This document shows positions 33,943-43,023 of a DNA stretch of 64,000 bases, piece after piece; position 1 is the stretch's first letter, and each line of letters opens with the position of its first letter. Under the pieces are notes generated by a model. It was given only the letters and a program-made list of their open reading frames with translations, made no database searches and was not told the origin of the DNA. The stretch is taken from the NCBI GenBank assembly GCA_964489885.1, contig CAZAZX010000003.1:47761-111760 (forward strand). Reading direction: 5' to 3'. Position numbers and translations under genes: made by a program. This DNA comes from CAKOTZ01 sp964489885 (GTDB lineage: Bacteria; Bacillota; Clostridia; TANB77; CAG-508).

Positions 33943-35250
33943 TTATCTTTTTAATGCTTTTCTTCCTTCAAAAACAGCTACATTTCCTAATTCATCTTCT
34001 ATTGTTAATAAACGATTATATTTTGCAACACGATCAGTTCTACATGGTGCACCTGTTTTTATTTGACCTGCATTTGTAGCTACTGCTACATCTGCAAGTG
34101 TTGTATCTTCCGTTTCTCCAGAACGATGTGAAACAATTGCTGTATATCCATACTTATTTGCAAGTTGGATTACATCCAATGTTTCTGTTAATGTTCCAAT
34201 TTGATTTAACTTAATTAATATACTATTTGATACTTTATTGTCAATACCTTTTTGTAATCTTTTTATATTTGTAACAAATAAATCATCACCAACTAATTGA
34301 ATTTTATCTCCTAATCGCTGTGTAAGTTTCTTCCAAGACTCCCAATCTTCCTCAGCTAAACCATCTTCAATTGATATTATTGGATATTTTTCTGTTAGTG
34401 AAACTAAATAGTCAATCATTTCATCAACTGATTTTAATTCACCTGTTTTCCAAAAATAATATGATCCTTCTTTGTCGATTTTCTTAGCTTCATCGTACAT
34501 TTCTGTTGATGCAACATCCAATGCTAACATTACATCTATACCTGGCTTATATCCAGCTTTCTCAATTGCTTCTACTATTAGTTGTAAAGCTTCTTCATCA
34601 TTTTTTAAGTTTGGAGCAAATCCACCTTCATCACCAACACCAGAAGCTAATCCTTTTTCTTTTAATACTTTTTTTAATGTGTGATATATTTGAACACCCA
34701 TTTGCATACATTCAGAGAATGTTTTAGCACCAACAGGCATAATCATAAATTCCTGGATGTTTACTGTATTATCAGCGTGTTTACCACCATTTAAAATGTT
34801 CATCATTGGAACTGGTAATTCTTTTGCATTAACTCCACCAATATAATTATATAGTGATAATCCTAAAGAAGTTGCTGCAGCTCTTGCAACAGCTAAAGAA
34901 ACACCTAATGTAGCATTAGCTCCAAGTTTTCCTTTATTTTCTGTACCATCAAGTTCAATTAATGTTTTATCAATTTTAACTTGGTCATACACATTCATTC
35001 CTTCCAACTCTTTAGCAATTTTTTTATTAACATTTTCAACAGCTTTTAAAACGCCTTTTCCCATATATCTATCTTTATCTCCATCACGCAATTCTACTGC
35101 TTCAAAACTTCCTGTAGATGCCCCAGATGGCACAAGGGCTAATCCAGAAAATCCTCCCTCTGTAACAACTTCAACTTGTACTGTTGGATTTCCCCTTGAA
35201 TCTAAAACTTCTAAAGCTTTAACACTTTCTATTCCTAAGTAATCTTTCAT
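33943..35250 (-). CDS. eno: Enolase
   Basis: Converts 2-phosphoglycerate to phosphoenolpyruvate. 435 residues; the catalytic stretch GVGDEGGFAPNL, metal ligands in LALDVASTEMYD, ISIEDGLAEEDWESW and LVGDDLFVTN, the lysine region ILIKLNQIGTLTET and SHRSGETED are all intact. Last gene of the glycolytic run; separated from gpmI by an unrelated immunity-like gene. Confidence 0.98.
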   Translation of the reverse strand: MKDYLGIESVKALEVLDSRGNPTVQVEVVTEGGFSGLALVPSGASTGSFEAVELRDGDKDRYMGKGVLKAVENVNKKIAKELEGMNVYDQVKIDKTLIELDGTENKGKLGANATLGVSLAVARAAATSLGLSLYNYIGGVNAKELPVPMMNILNGGKHADNTVNIQEFMIMPVGAKTFSECMQMGVQIYHTLKKVLKEKGLASGVGDEGGFAPNLKNDEEALQLIVEAIEKAGYKPGIDVMLALDVASTEMYDEAKKIDKEGSYYFWKTGELKSVDEMIDYLVSLTEKYPIISIEDGLAEEDWESWKKLTQRLGDKIQLVGDDLFVTNIKRLQKGIDNKVSNSILIKLNQIGTLTETLDVIQLANKYGYTAIVSHRSGETEDTTLADVAVATNAGQIKTGAPCRTDRVAKYNRLLTIEDELGNVAVFEGRKALKR

Positions 35251-35269
35251 AAACTTTTATCCTTCTTTC

Positions 35270-35953
35270 TTATTTTTTGTTAAACAATGCTAAAATCTGA
35301 TTGTTTGTCGGAACATTATCCGCTTTTATTTCTTTCATAACATTTGTTTTTTCATTTTTATTAGACTCTGCTTTGTTGTATTCCATAATGTTATGTATTG
35401 GTCTTTTATAAAGCCCTTCTTCATAAATTTCAGTATCTTTTTTAGTTTCATCATTTTTTTCAGAAAGATATTTATTAATTATTTTTCTTTCTTTTCTATT
35501 TAATGTTTCAACATCCTCTTTTAAATATTTATATCTCCATATTATATGTCTTTCATAATTTGAAGATTCTGAACTATCAATTGCATCATAATTGTATTCT
35601 ATTTTAAATTTAAAATTTTCAATTGATATTGTTATATTAGTCCACAGTCTGTGTTTATTTTTTTTATATTCCTCTCTTAAGCTATTAATAGAAGAATATA
35701 AACTTTTTACCAACTTCATATATTCTTGTTCTTCAATATTAAATTTTGAGGGTATTTGGTATACATTTATCGCATCCCTTTTTAATAAACCTTTAGGAAA
35801 ATAGTAAAAATACATTTCTCCAATTGGCATTTGATATGCTTTTTCAACAATCGATGCATACAAATATAAACTATCCCATTTTTCAGGCACCATATAAAAT
35901 AGCTTTTTTTGAATTTCCTTGTATATATTTTTTATTTCTGGTGTATCTAGCAA
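35270..35953 (-). CDS. YezG-family (DUF600) immunity-like protein
   Basis: 227 residues. The order PEKWDSLYLYASIVEK (near 20), GEMYFYYFPKG, YMKLVKSLYSSINSLREEY, then LWTNITISIENFKFKIEYNYD and ERHIIWRYKYL is that of the YezG/DUF600 family, whose Bacillus member neutralises the LXG nuclease toxin YeeF. A Lys/Glu-rich tail of about 50 residues is extra. No toxin gene is nearby: it sits between gpmI and eno, 19 nt from eno. Start is probably the TTG at 35953, about 9 nt after AAGGAGG; the upstream TTG would place that site inside the gene. Confidence 0.7.
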   Translation of the reverse strand: MLDTPEIKNIYKEIQKKLFYMVPEKWDSLYLYASIVEKAYQMPIGEMYFYYFPKGLLKRDAINVYQIPSKFNIEEQEYMKLVKSLYSSINSLREEYKKNKHRLWTNITISIENFKFKIEYNYDAIDSSESSNYERHIIWRYKYLKEDVETLNRKERKIINKYLSEKNDETKKDTEIYEEGLYKRPIHNIMEYNKAESNKNEKTNVMKEIKADNVPTNNQILALFNKK

Positions 35954-35985
35954 GCAAGCTCCCCTCCTTACTTCCAAATTACATT

Positions 35986-37515
35986 TTACTTTTCAATTAA
36001 ACTAATACCTGTCATTTCTTCTGGCTTTTGTAAATTAAGCAGTTCTAACATTGTAGGTGCTATATCACATAAACGCCCATGTTTTAATTTTATATTGTCT
36101 ACTCCACATATTACTAGTGGAACTTCATTTATTGTATGAGCTGTATGAGGATCACCTGTAACATAGTCTATCATTTGTTCTGCATTTCCATGATCTGATG
36201 TTATAATTAATATTCCATCTGCCTTTTTCATTGCCTTAGCAACTTTACCTATGCATTCGTCAATTACTTCTAATGCTTTGATTGTGGCCTCTAAATTTCC
36301 AGTATGTCCAACCATATCTGGATTTGCATAGTTTAAAATAATAACATCATATTTTTTTTCTTCAATTGCCTGAATAACATTCTCTGTAACCTTCTTTGCA
36401 CTCATTTCAGGTTGTAAATCATACGTTTCAACCTTTGGTGAAGGGATTAAAATTCTATCTTCATTCAAATATTGTCTTTCTTCTCCACCATTAAAGAAAA
36501 ATGTTACATGAGAATATTTTTCTGTTTCTGCAATTCTTAATTGTGAAAGTCCTTTTTTGCTTATATATTCGCCTAAAGTATTTTTTATACTTTCATTTTT
36601 ATATGCAATGTGAACATTAGGCATTGTTTCATCATATTGTGTAAAACACACAAAATATAAATCTATTTTTTTTGTTTCAAATTCACTAAATCTATCATCC
36701 ACTAGTGCTCTAGTTAATTCCCTAGCTCTATCTGGTCTAAAATTGAAAAATATTACTGAATCTTTATTAGCAATTGTTGCAATTGGCTCTTCTCCATTGC
36801 AAATTAGTGTAGGCTTAACAAATTCATCAAAAATTTCTTTTTGATAAGAATCTTCAATTGCCTTAATTGCTGAAGTGGATTTTTCTCCTATACCATTTAC
36901 TAGTGCATCATAGCACTTTTTTATTCTTTCCCATCTTTTATCTCTGTCCATACTGTAAAATCTTCCACTTATACTTGCAATTTTTCCTAGTCCCTTTTCA
37001 GATATTTTATTTTCTAATTCCATCAAATATGATTCTGCAGATAAAGGAGGTGTATCTCTTCCATCTAAAAAGCAATGAATATATACATCTTCAAAATCCT
37101 TTCTTTTGGCTAATTCTAAAATAGCATATAAGTGTCTAATATGACTGTGTACTCCTCCGTCAGATACTAAACCCATTACGTGTAATTTTGTATGATTTTT
37201 TTTGCAATTTTCTATAGCATTGTTTAATTCTGTAATACTAAAAAAATCTCCTTCTGCAATTGACTTCGTAATTCTTGTAAAATCCTGATAAACAATTCTT
37301 CCAGCCCCAATATTTGTGTGTCCTACCTCAGAATTTCCCATTTGTCCTTCTGGAAGTCCAACATCTATTCCACTTGTTACTATTGTTGTATTTGGATTTT
37401 GTTTTAATAGTTTATTCCAATTTGGCATTTTTGCTAACTTTACTGCATTTGATTTTTCATTATCATTAATTCCAAATCCGTCTAAAATCATTAGCATTGT
37501 TAGTTTTTTACCCAT
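35986..37515 (-). CDS. gpmI: 2,3-bisphosphoglycerate-independent phosphoglycerate mutase
   Basis: Mn-dependent mutase of the alkaline phosphatase superfamily. 509 residues; metal site LDGFGIND, catalytic Ser in QMGNSEVGHTNIGAGR (near 61), substrate-binding GRDTPP and RFYSMDRDKRWER, and C-terminal metal residues DMVGHTGN and TSDHGNAE. Belongs to the gap-pgk-tpiA-gpmI-eno series and starts 23 nt after tpiA. Confidence 0.98.
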   Translation of the reverse strand: MGKKLTMLMILDGFGINDNEKSNAVKLAKMPNWNKLLKQNPNTTIVTSGIDVGLPEGQMGNSEVGHTNIGAGRIVYQDFTRITKSIAEGDFFSITELNNAIENCKKNHTKLHVMGLVSDGGVHSHIRHLYAILELAKRKDFEDVYIHCFLDGRDTPPLSAESYLMELENKISEKGLGKIASISGRFYSMDRDKRWERIKKCYDALVNGIGEKSTSAIKAIEDSYQKEIFDEFVKPTLICNGEEPIATIANKDSVIFFNFRPDRARELTRALVDDRFSEFETKKIDLYFVCFTQYDETMPNVHIAYKNESIKNTLGEYISKKGLSQLRIAETEKYSHVTFFFNGGEERQYLNEDRILIPSPKVETYDLQPEMSAKKVTENVIQAIEEKKYDVIILNYANPDMVGHTGNLEATIKALEVIDECIGKVAKAMKKADGILIITSDHGNAEQMIDYVTGDPHTAHTINEVPLVICGVDNIKLKHGRLCDIAPTMLELLNLQKPEEMTGISLIEK

Positions 37516-37538
37516 ATTTTTTCCCTTCTTATCTTATA

Positions 37539-38285
37539 TTATGCCTTTACAATTTTACTAAATTCATCTGGTTTCAAGCTAGCTCCTCCAACAAGTGCTC
37601 CATCAATATCTGACATAGAAAATAAATCCTTTGCATTTGTTGAGTTAACACTTCCACCATATTGAATTATAACTCTTTCTGCGGTATTTTGTCCATATAT
37701 TTTTGAAATTTCATCTCTTATATGTTTAATAGAATTGTTTGCATCTTCAGCAGTTGCTGTTTTACCAGTTCCTATTGCCCATATAGGCTCGTATGCAATA
37801 ATACAATTTTCTACTTGTTCATTTGTTAATCCTTCAAGTGCTAAAGCAGTTTGACTAGTTATTACTTCAATTGCCTTTCCATTTTCTTTTTGATTCAAAT
37901 TTTCTCCAACACAAATAATTGGTTTTAAACCATATTTAAAAGCAGATTTTACTTTTTTATTCACAGTTTCATCACTTTCTGCGAAATACTGTCTTCTTTC
38001 TGAATGTCCAATTATAACATACTCAACTCCAATTGACTTCAACATCTTTCCTGAAACTTCACCTGTAAATGCTCCTTTTTCTTCCCAATGCATATTTTGA
38101 GCGCCAACCTTAATATTAGTTCCTTGTGAATTTAGCAATACATAAAACAAATCAATATATGGAACACATACTATAACTTCGTTTTCTGTGTCTTTTACTA
38201 AATCCTCTAATTTTTGAATAAAATCTATTGCTTCATTTGGAAGCATATTCATTTTCCAATTTCCAGCTACAACTCTTCTTCTCAT
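37539..38285 (-). CDS. tpiA: Triosephosphate isomerase
   Basis: 248 residues from MRRRVVAGNWKMN. Catalytic Lys in NWKMN, His in GHSERRQYF (near 95), Glu in AYEPIWAIGTG (near 165), and the phosphate loop GGSVNSTNA and GALVGGASL. I start at ATG 38285, 5-6 nt after GGAGG; the earlier ATG overlaps that ribosome binding site. Starts 20 nt after pgk. Confidence 0.97.
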   Translation of the reverse strand: MRRRVVAGNWKMNMLPNEAIDFIQKLEDLVKDTENEVIVCVPYIDLFYVLLNSQGTNIKVGAQNMHWEEKGAFTGEVSGKMLKSIGVEYVIIGHSERRQYFAESDETVNKKVKSAFKYGLKPIICVGENLNQKENGKAIEVITSQTALALEGLTNEQVENCIIAYEPIWAIGTGKTATAEDANNSIKHIRDEISKIYGQNTAERVIIQYGGSVNSTNAKDLFSMSDIDGALVGGASLKPDEFSKIVKA

Positions 38286-38305
38286 TCTTTCCTCCATTTT
38301 AAAAT

Positions 38306-39490
38306 TTATTTATCCAATAAACATTCAATTCCTGGTAATTTTTTTCCTTCTAGGAACTCTAATGATGCTCCTCCTCCTGTTGAAACATGTGACATTTTGT
38401 TTGAAAGTCCTGCTTTTTCAATAGCAGATGCAGAGTCTCCTCCACCAATTATTGTTACAGCATCAATATTTGCAAGTGCATTCGCTATGGCATTTGTACC
38501 TACAGCAAATTTATCAAATTCAAATAATCCCATAGGTCCATTCCATACAACTGTCTTTGCCTTTTTTAACTCATCACTAAATAGCTTAATAGTTTCAGGT
38601 CCAATATCAAATCCTTGCCAATCTTCTGGAATTTCGTTAAATTTTACAACTTTGCTTTCGGTATTTTTATCAAATTCCTTTCCAACTACTGTATCTACAG
38701 GTAAAAGTAATTTTACATTCTTTTCTTTAGCTTTATTTAATAGATTATTTGCTAGCTCAAGTTTATCTATTTCACATACAGATTTTCCAACTTCATATCC
38801 TTGTGCTTTAAAAAATGTATATGCCATTGCACCTCCAATTATTAATGTATCAACTTTTTCAAGCAAATTATCTATTACCCCTATTTTGTCTGAAACTTTA
38901 ACTCCTCCTAAGATTGCAACAAAAGGTCTTTCTGGATTTTCTAAAGCTTTTCCCATGAAATTAATTTCTTTTTCAATTAAAAATCCTGATACAGCTGGTA
39001 AAAATTCTGCAACTCCTGCTGTTGATGAATGTGCTCTGTGTGCTGTTCCAAAAGCATCATTTACATATATATCCGCTAAAGAAGCTAATTTTTTTGAAAA
39101 TTCTCTGTCATTTTTTTCTTCACCAGGTTCAAAACGAACATTTTCTAGTAATACTATATCTCCATCTTTCATATTAGCAACTAAGTTTTTTGTGTCTTCT
39201 CCTACAACATCTTTTGAAAGCTTAACTTCTTTTTCTAGCAATTTGCTTAGTTCTTTTGCAACTGGTGCTAAAGAAAATTCTTTTTTTACTTCTCCTTTTG
39301 GTCTTCCTAAGTGTGAACAAAGTATTATTTTTGCATTATTTTCTAATAAATATTTTATTGTATCTAAAGCAGATACTATCCTCCTATTATCTGTAATGTT
39401 ACCATTTTCATCTTGTGGTACATTAAAATCGCATCTGACTAAAACCTTCTTTCCTTTAACGTCAATGTCTTTTACAGTCTTTTTATTCAT
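38306..39490 (-). CDS. pgk: Phosphoglycerate kinase
   Basis: 394 residues from MNKKTVKDIDVKGKKVLVRC. N-domain substrate residues RCDFNVPQDENG, SHLGRPKGE, FGTAHRAHSS, and C-domain nucleotide site GGAKVSDK-type ILGGVKVSDK and GGGDSASA. Start chosen at ATG 39490, 7 nt after AAGGA. It begins about 80 nt downstream of gap, beyond a terminator-like hairpin, so gap may be made in excess over pgk. Confidence 0.97.
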   Translation of the reverse strand: MNKKTVKDIDVKGKKVLVRCDFNVPQDENGNITDNRRIVSALDTIKYLLENNAKIILCSHLGRPKGEVKKEFSLAPVAKELSKLLEKEVKLSKDVVGEDTKNLVANMKDGDIVLLENVRFEPGEEKNDREFSKKLASLADIYVNDAFGTAHRAHSSTAGVAEFLPAVSGFLIEKEINFMGKALENPERPFVAILGGVKVSDKIGVIDNLLEKVDTLIIGGAMAYTFFKAQGYEVGKSVCEIDKLELANNLLNKAKEKNVKLLLPVDTVVGKEFDKNTESKVVKFNEIPEDWQGFDIGPETIKLFSDELKKAKTVVWNGPMGLFEFDKFAVGTNAIANALANIDAVTIIGGGDSASAIEKAGLSNKMSHVSTGGGASLEFLEGKKLPGIECLLDK

Positions 39491-39521
39491 TATTATTCCT
39501 TCTTTCATATATAATTCGTAT

Positions 39522-39557
39522 AAAAAACGCCCTTGAAATAAGTTTCAGGGCATTTTA
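39522..39557 (-). terminator. Intercistronic terminator/attenuator between gap and pgk
   Basis: Minus-strand stem GCCCTGAAA/TTTCAAGGGC with one bulged base and a TTTTTT tail. As the rest of the glycolytic genes follow in the same direction with no obvious strong promoter, it may act as a partial terminator. Confidence 0.75.
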
Positions 39558-39572
39558 TACTTTAATATTTAC

Positions 39573-40586
39573 TTAAGCTCTATCTACTCCAGATATATAT
39601 ACAGCTAAATCAACTAATTTATGTGCATAACCCCATTCGTTATCATACCATGCTACTAATTTTACAAAAGTATCTGTTAGAGCAATTCCTGCTTTTGCAT
39701 CAAAAATTGATGTATGTGGGTCACTAATAAAGTCTGTAGAAACTACAAAATCATCAACATATTCAACAATTCCTTTTAACTCATTTTCAGAAGCACTTTT
39801 TACTGCATTACATATTTCTTCATAAGTTGCAGGCTTTGCTAAATTACAAGTTAAATCAACTACTGAAACATCAAGTGTTGGAACTCTGAATGACATTCCT
39901 GTTAATTTTCCATTTAATTCAGGTATTACTTTTCCAACTGCTTTTGCAGCTCCAGTTGAAGAAGGTATAATATTAGCAGATGCAGCTCTTCCACCTCTCC
40001 AATCTTTCTTAGAAGCTCCATCAACTGTTTTTTGAGTTGCAGTTGTTGAATGAACTGTTGTCATTAATCCATCTACAATTCCAAAATTATCATTTATTAT
40101 CTTAGCAAGTGGCGCTAAACAGTTTGTTGTACATGAAGCATTTGAAATAATATTCATATCTTTTGTATATGTTGTATTATTAACTCCCATTACAAACATA
40201 GGAGCATCTTTTGAAGGTGCACTTATAATAACTTTTTTAGCACCTGCTTCCAAATGAGCATTTGCTTTTTCTGTTGTTGTGAATACACCTGAACATTCTA
40301 GAACATATTCTACTCCATCTGCTCCCCAAGGGATATTTTTTGGATCCATTTCATTATAAACCTTAATTTCTTTTCCATTAATTATTAATTTTCCATCTTC
40401 TCCAGAAACTTCTCCTTTGAATCTTCCATGAATTGAATCATATTTAATCATATAAGCCATATAATCTGCTGTGATAAATGGGTCATTTATTGCAACAACA
40501 TCTACTTCTTCTCCCTTTTCTAATGCAGCTCCTAAAGCCAAATTTCCAATTCTTCCAAATCCATTAATACCAATTTTTATTGACAT
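39573..40586 (-). CDS. gap: Glyceraldehyde-3-phosphate dehydrogenase
   Basis: 337 residues. NAD-binding GINGFGRIGN, active site SNASCTTNCLAPLAK with catalytic Cys (near 153), SSTGAAKAVGKVIPELNGKL and the C-terminal WYDNEWGYAHKLVDL. First gene of the glycolytic cluster; AAGGAAGGA ribosome binding site and its own promoter. Confidence 0.98.
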   Translation of the reverse strand: MSIKIGINGFGRIGNLALGAALEKGEEVDVVAINDPFITADYMAYMIKYDSIHGRFKGEVSGEDGKLIINGKEIKVYNEMDPKNIPWGADGVEYVLECSGVFTTTEKANAHLEAGAKKVIISAPSKDAPMFVMGVNNTTYTKDMNIISNASCTTNCLAPLAKIINDNFGIVDGLMTTVHSTTATQKTVDGASKKDWRGGRAASANIIPSSTGAAKAVGKVIPELNGKLTGMSFRVPTLDVSVVDLTCNLAKPATYEEICNAVKSASENELKGIVEYVDDFVVSTDFISDPHTSIFDAKAGIALTDTFVKLVAWYDNEWGYAHKLVDLAVYISGVDRA

Positions 40587-40622
40587 TTTATCCTTCCTTT
40601 CATTGCTCTTTAAGCTATTTAT

Positions 40623-40652
40623 ATATTATCCATCTTTGTGGATTTAATACAA
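40623..40652 (-). promoter_or_regulatory. Putative promoter of gap
   Basis: Minus-strand TTGTAT (40647-40652), 18-nt spacer and TAATAT (40623-40628). No CggR-type operator is evident. Confidence 0.45.
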
Positions 40653-40686
40653 TTTTATAAATTAAAATATTTTTCCATATCTACAG

Positions 40687-40723
40687 AAAAAAATGAATTA
40701 CAACAAAAGTATAATTCATTTTT
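40687..40723. terminator. Terminator of the 106-residue gene
   Basis: Stem AAAAATGAATTA/TAATTCATTTTT, 7 nt after the stop codon on the minus strand, with T-tract. Confidence 0.75.
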
Positions 40724-40729
40724 CAAAAT

Positions 40730-41050
40730 TTATTTTCCAAATTTTATTTCTTGAAACATGAAATCATGAAATTTCTTAAATGTAACTTCTGTGTTTAAAA
40801 CTTCATTAATTTTATCTTCAAAAGCTTGTTGTCTTGGTGTTAATTCAACAGTAACATCTTGTAGCCAAAAAGACTTAAATCTTGACCACATACTTGGTTT
40901 TACTGGCAAACCTGCTTTTTCAATTGGTTCTATTCCATTAATTCCATTCATTTCATTTATTCTACCAAATCCATTTTCTGCCTTTACCCCATATTGCATA
41001 TCTCCATTGTTTCCAACTATTTCTTTACTAGATACTCTAAAATCATCCAT
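40730..41050 (-). CDS. Conserved-looking small soluble protein, unknown function
   Basis: 106 residues from MDDFRVSSKEIVGNNGDM. No membrane segment or known motif; the C-terminal half (SMWSRFKSFWLQDVTVELTP, then QQAFEDKINEVLN) is Trp/Phe-rich and amphipathic. Start fixed by GAGGAGG 8 nt upstream of ATG 41050. Transcribed alone, between mtaB and the gap promoter, with its own terminator. Confidence 0.65.
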   Translation of the reverse strand: MDDFRVSSKEIVGNNGDMQYGVKAENGFGRINEMNGINGIEPIEKAGLPVKPSMWSRFKSFWLQDVTVELTPRQQAFEDKINEVLNTEVTFKKFHDFMFQEIKFGK

Positions 41051-41159
41051 TATAAATTCCTCCTCAGTATACAAAAATAACTTTATTTTCACCTTTATTT
41101 ATACTATAAATATCCATATTTATCAATATTTATTATATTAAGTTTATGTTACGCTTTTG

Positions 41160-42488
41160 TTACATTTGTATTACTGAGCCTTTTATTCCATCTCTAAATT
41201 CAGACTCTAAAAATACCTCTTTCATTTCATTTTCATTTGCATCCTCTTTTTTTACATATACCATTATGTAATTAGATGTATGACCTTTTATGTAATCACC
41301 CTCATACTGTTCAAACAATACTCTTTCGCTTTTTCCAATATATTTTCTATGGAAATTATGCTTTTGTTCTTCTGTTAATTTAATTAAAATTTCACTTCTT
41401 TTTTCTTTAATTTCTGGAGAAATTTGATTTTCCATAATTGCTGCTTTTGTTCCTTCTCTTTGTGAATATTTAAATACGTGTAATTTATAAAAATTAATCT
41501 CTTTTAAATTTTCATAAGTAGTATTAAACTCTTCTTCGGTTTCTCCTGGAAATCCAACAATTATATCTGTTGTAAGTGCTACATTTTCATATTCTCTTCT
41601 AATCAAATTAACTATTTCTTTAAATTGCTCTATAGTATATCTTCTATTCATTCTTTTTAAAGTATTATTACATCCACTTTGTAAAGACAAATGAAAATGT
41701 TCACATATTTTTTCAAGTTTTTTTAATTTCGATATAAATTCCTCTGTTATAATTGTAGGTTCAATTGAGCTTAATCTAATTCTTTGTAATCCTTCAATTT
41801 TATTTATTTCAGCAAGTAAATCAATTAGTCCAACATTTTCTTTAAAATCTTTTCCATACGATGCAACATGAATTCCTGTTACAACAACTTCTTGAATACC
41901 TTCTTGAACCATTTTTTCAACTTCTGCAACAACACTATCAATTTTTCTGCTTCTTACTCTCCCTCTTGCATACGGTATAATACAATATGAGCAAAACCTA
42001 TCGCACCCATCTTGAACTTTAATTACTCCTCTTGTTTTTTCTGTATACCCTATGCTTCCAAAGTCCTCATATTTTTTTACACTCATTATATCACTAACAA
42101 ATTCCTCATGCTCGTCTTTGTTGCTGAATTGTTCTATATATTCAACAATATTGTTTTTTTCATTAACACCTAATATTAAATCAATATCATTTATTTTTTC
42201 TAGTTCATCTTTTGCAACCTGTGCATAGCAACCTGTCGCAACAATTAAAGCATCTTTATTTATTTTTTTTGCTCTCCTTATTATTTGTCTTGACTTTTTA
42301 TCAGACATATTTGTAACTGTACACGTATTTATAATATAAATATCTGCAATGCTTTCAAAATTTACGATTTGATAACCATGTTCTATAAATTTTTGTGCCA
42401 TAGCATTTGACTCGTATTGATTTACTTTACATCCTAATGTAACGAAAGACACAGTCTTTTTTTTCTTATTTTCCATACCACAACTCAC
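41160..42488 (-). CDS. mtaB: tRNA t6A37 methylthiotransferase MtaB
   Basis: Radical-SAM enzyme converting t6A37 to ms2t6A37. About 440 residues: N-terminal UPF0004 domain with cluster cysteines (TLGCKVNQYES; NTCTVTNMSDKK; ATGCYAQ), radical-SAM CxxxCxxC in DGCDRFCSYCIIPYARG (near 160) and a C-terminal TRAM domain. The start is either the GTG at 42488 or the ATG of MENKKKK four codons later; neither has a strong Shine-Dalgarno. Confidence 0.93.
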   Translation of the reverse strand: MSCGMENKKKKTVSFVTLGCKVNQYESNAMAQKFIEHGYQIVNFESIADIYIINTCTVTNMSDKKSRQIIRRAKKINKDALIVATGCYAQVAKDELEKINDIDLILGVNEKNNIVEYIEQFSNKDEHEEFVSDIMSVKKYEDFGSIGYTEKTRGVIKVQDGCDRFCSYCIIPYARGRVRSRKIDSVVAEVEKMVQEGIQEVVVTGIHVASYGKDFKENVGLIDLLAEINKIEGLQRIRLSSIEPTIITEEFISKLKKLEKICEHFHLSLQSGCNNTLKRMNRRYTIEQFKEIVNLIRREYENVALTTDIIVGFPGETEEEFNTTYENLKEINFYKLHVFKYSQREGTKAAIMENQISPEIKEKRSEILIKLTEEQKHNFHRKYIGKSERVLFEQYEGDYIKGHTSNYIMVYVKKEDANENEMKEVFLESEFRDGIKGSVIQM

Positions 42489-42543
42489 TTTCAGCTATTT
42501 TAAATTTTTTCCAAATTTTTCATTATTTTTTATTATATTTTGA

Positions 42544-42609
42544 TTACATTTTTTCATAATGTGTCCACATTCTTAAAATTTTTATTGTTTTCTCGCTTTG
42601 TACACTACC
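42544..42609 (-). pseudogene. Remnant of a RelE/YoeB-type toxin gene
   Basis: An ATG overlaps the antitoxin stop (ATGGTAG) and reads MVVYKARKQ before TAA. In another frame the same DNA continues SEKTIKILRMWTHYEKM and TAA, matching the IKIL-x-x-x-HYE-type C-terminus of RelE-superfamily toxins. Both ends of a toxin of about 85 residues therefore remain in 66 nt, with the middle deleted. Confidence 0.65.
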
Positions 42610-42853
42610 ATTCCACCTCTTCTTCGTCAACACAATCTTCTATCTTCTCTTTCATTCCCTTGACAGTGTCATCTTTTAATCCTGATATAGATGAAATATA
42701 CAATGTTTCCATTAAATTGTTATAATCTTCTTCTGATAAAACAACTGCATTACCATTTTTAGTTGAAATATTTATAGGCTCATTATACTTTATTGTTTGT
42801 TCTAACAATTCATATATATTCTTTCTAAAATTTGTGATATTAGTATTTGTCAT
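42605..42853 (-). CDS. YefM/Phd-family antitoxin (orphan)
   Basis: 82 residues from MTNTNITNFRKNIYELLEQT; the N-terminal DNA-binding part (NEPINISTKNGNAVVLSEEDYNNL) is typical of YefM/Phd antitoxins, and the acidic C-terminal tail (EEKIEDCVDEEEVEW-like) would wrap the toxin. Start is the ATG at 42853 after AGGAGG; the upstream frame lacks one. The toxin that should follow is reduced to a 66-nt remnant. Confidence 0.85.
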   Translation of the reverse strand: MTNTNITNFRKNIYELLEQTIKYNEPINISTKNGNAVVLSEEDYNNLMETLYISSISGLKDDTVKGMKEKIEDCVDEEEVEW

Positions 42854-42979
42854 TATCAACACCTCCTATAATATATAGGAGCATACGCTTTTACGTACGT
42901 CAATATATTATACTATTATTTTCAATAAATTATAATATTATTCAAACTCACCCAAAAATTTTCTAAGTAGTTTTTCTCT

Positions 42980-43023
42980 CTCAATAAAATTTAGCAGATA
43001 TAAAATATATCTGCTAAATTTTA
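42980..43023. terminator. Hairpin at the end of the mreB-like gene
   Basis: Long stem AAAATTTAGCAGATATA/TATATCTGCTAAATTTT with a 3-nt loop region, overlapping the last codons of the gene. The 3' T-tract is short. Confidence 0.65.

Noticed and set aside
38214..39536. Plus-strand open frame of 440 codons antisense to pgk
   Set aside because: It mirrors pgk codon bias, has no ribosome binding site and a Ser/Phe-rich composition typical of a shadow frame.
42540..42725. 61-codon plus-strand frame opposite the antitoxin
   Set aside because: Shadow of the antitoxin gene and toxin scar.
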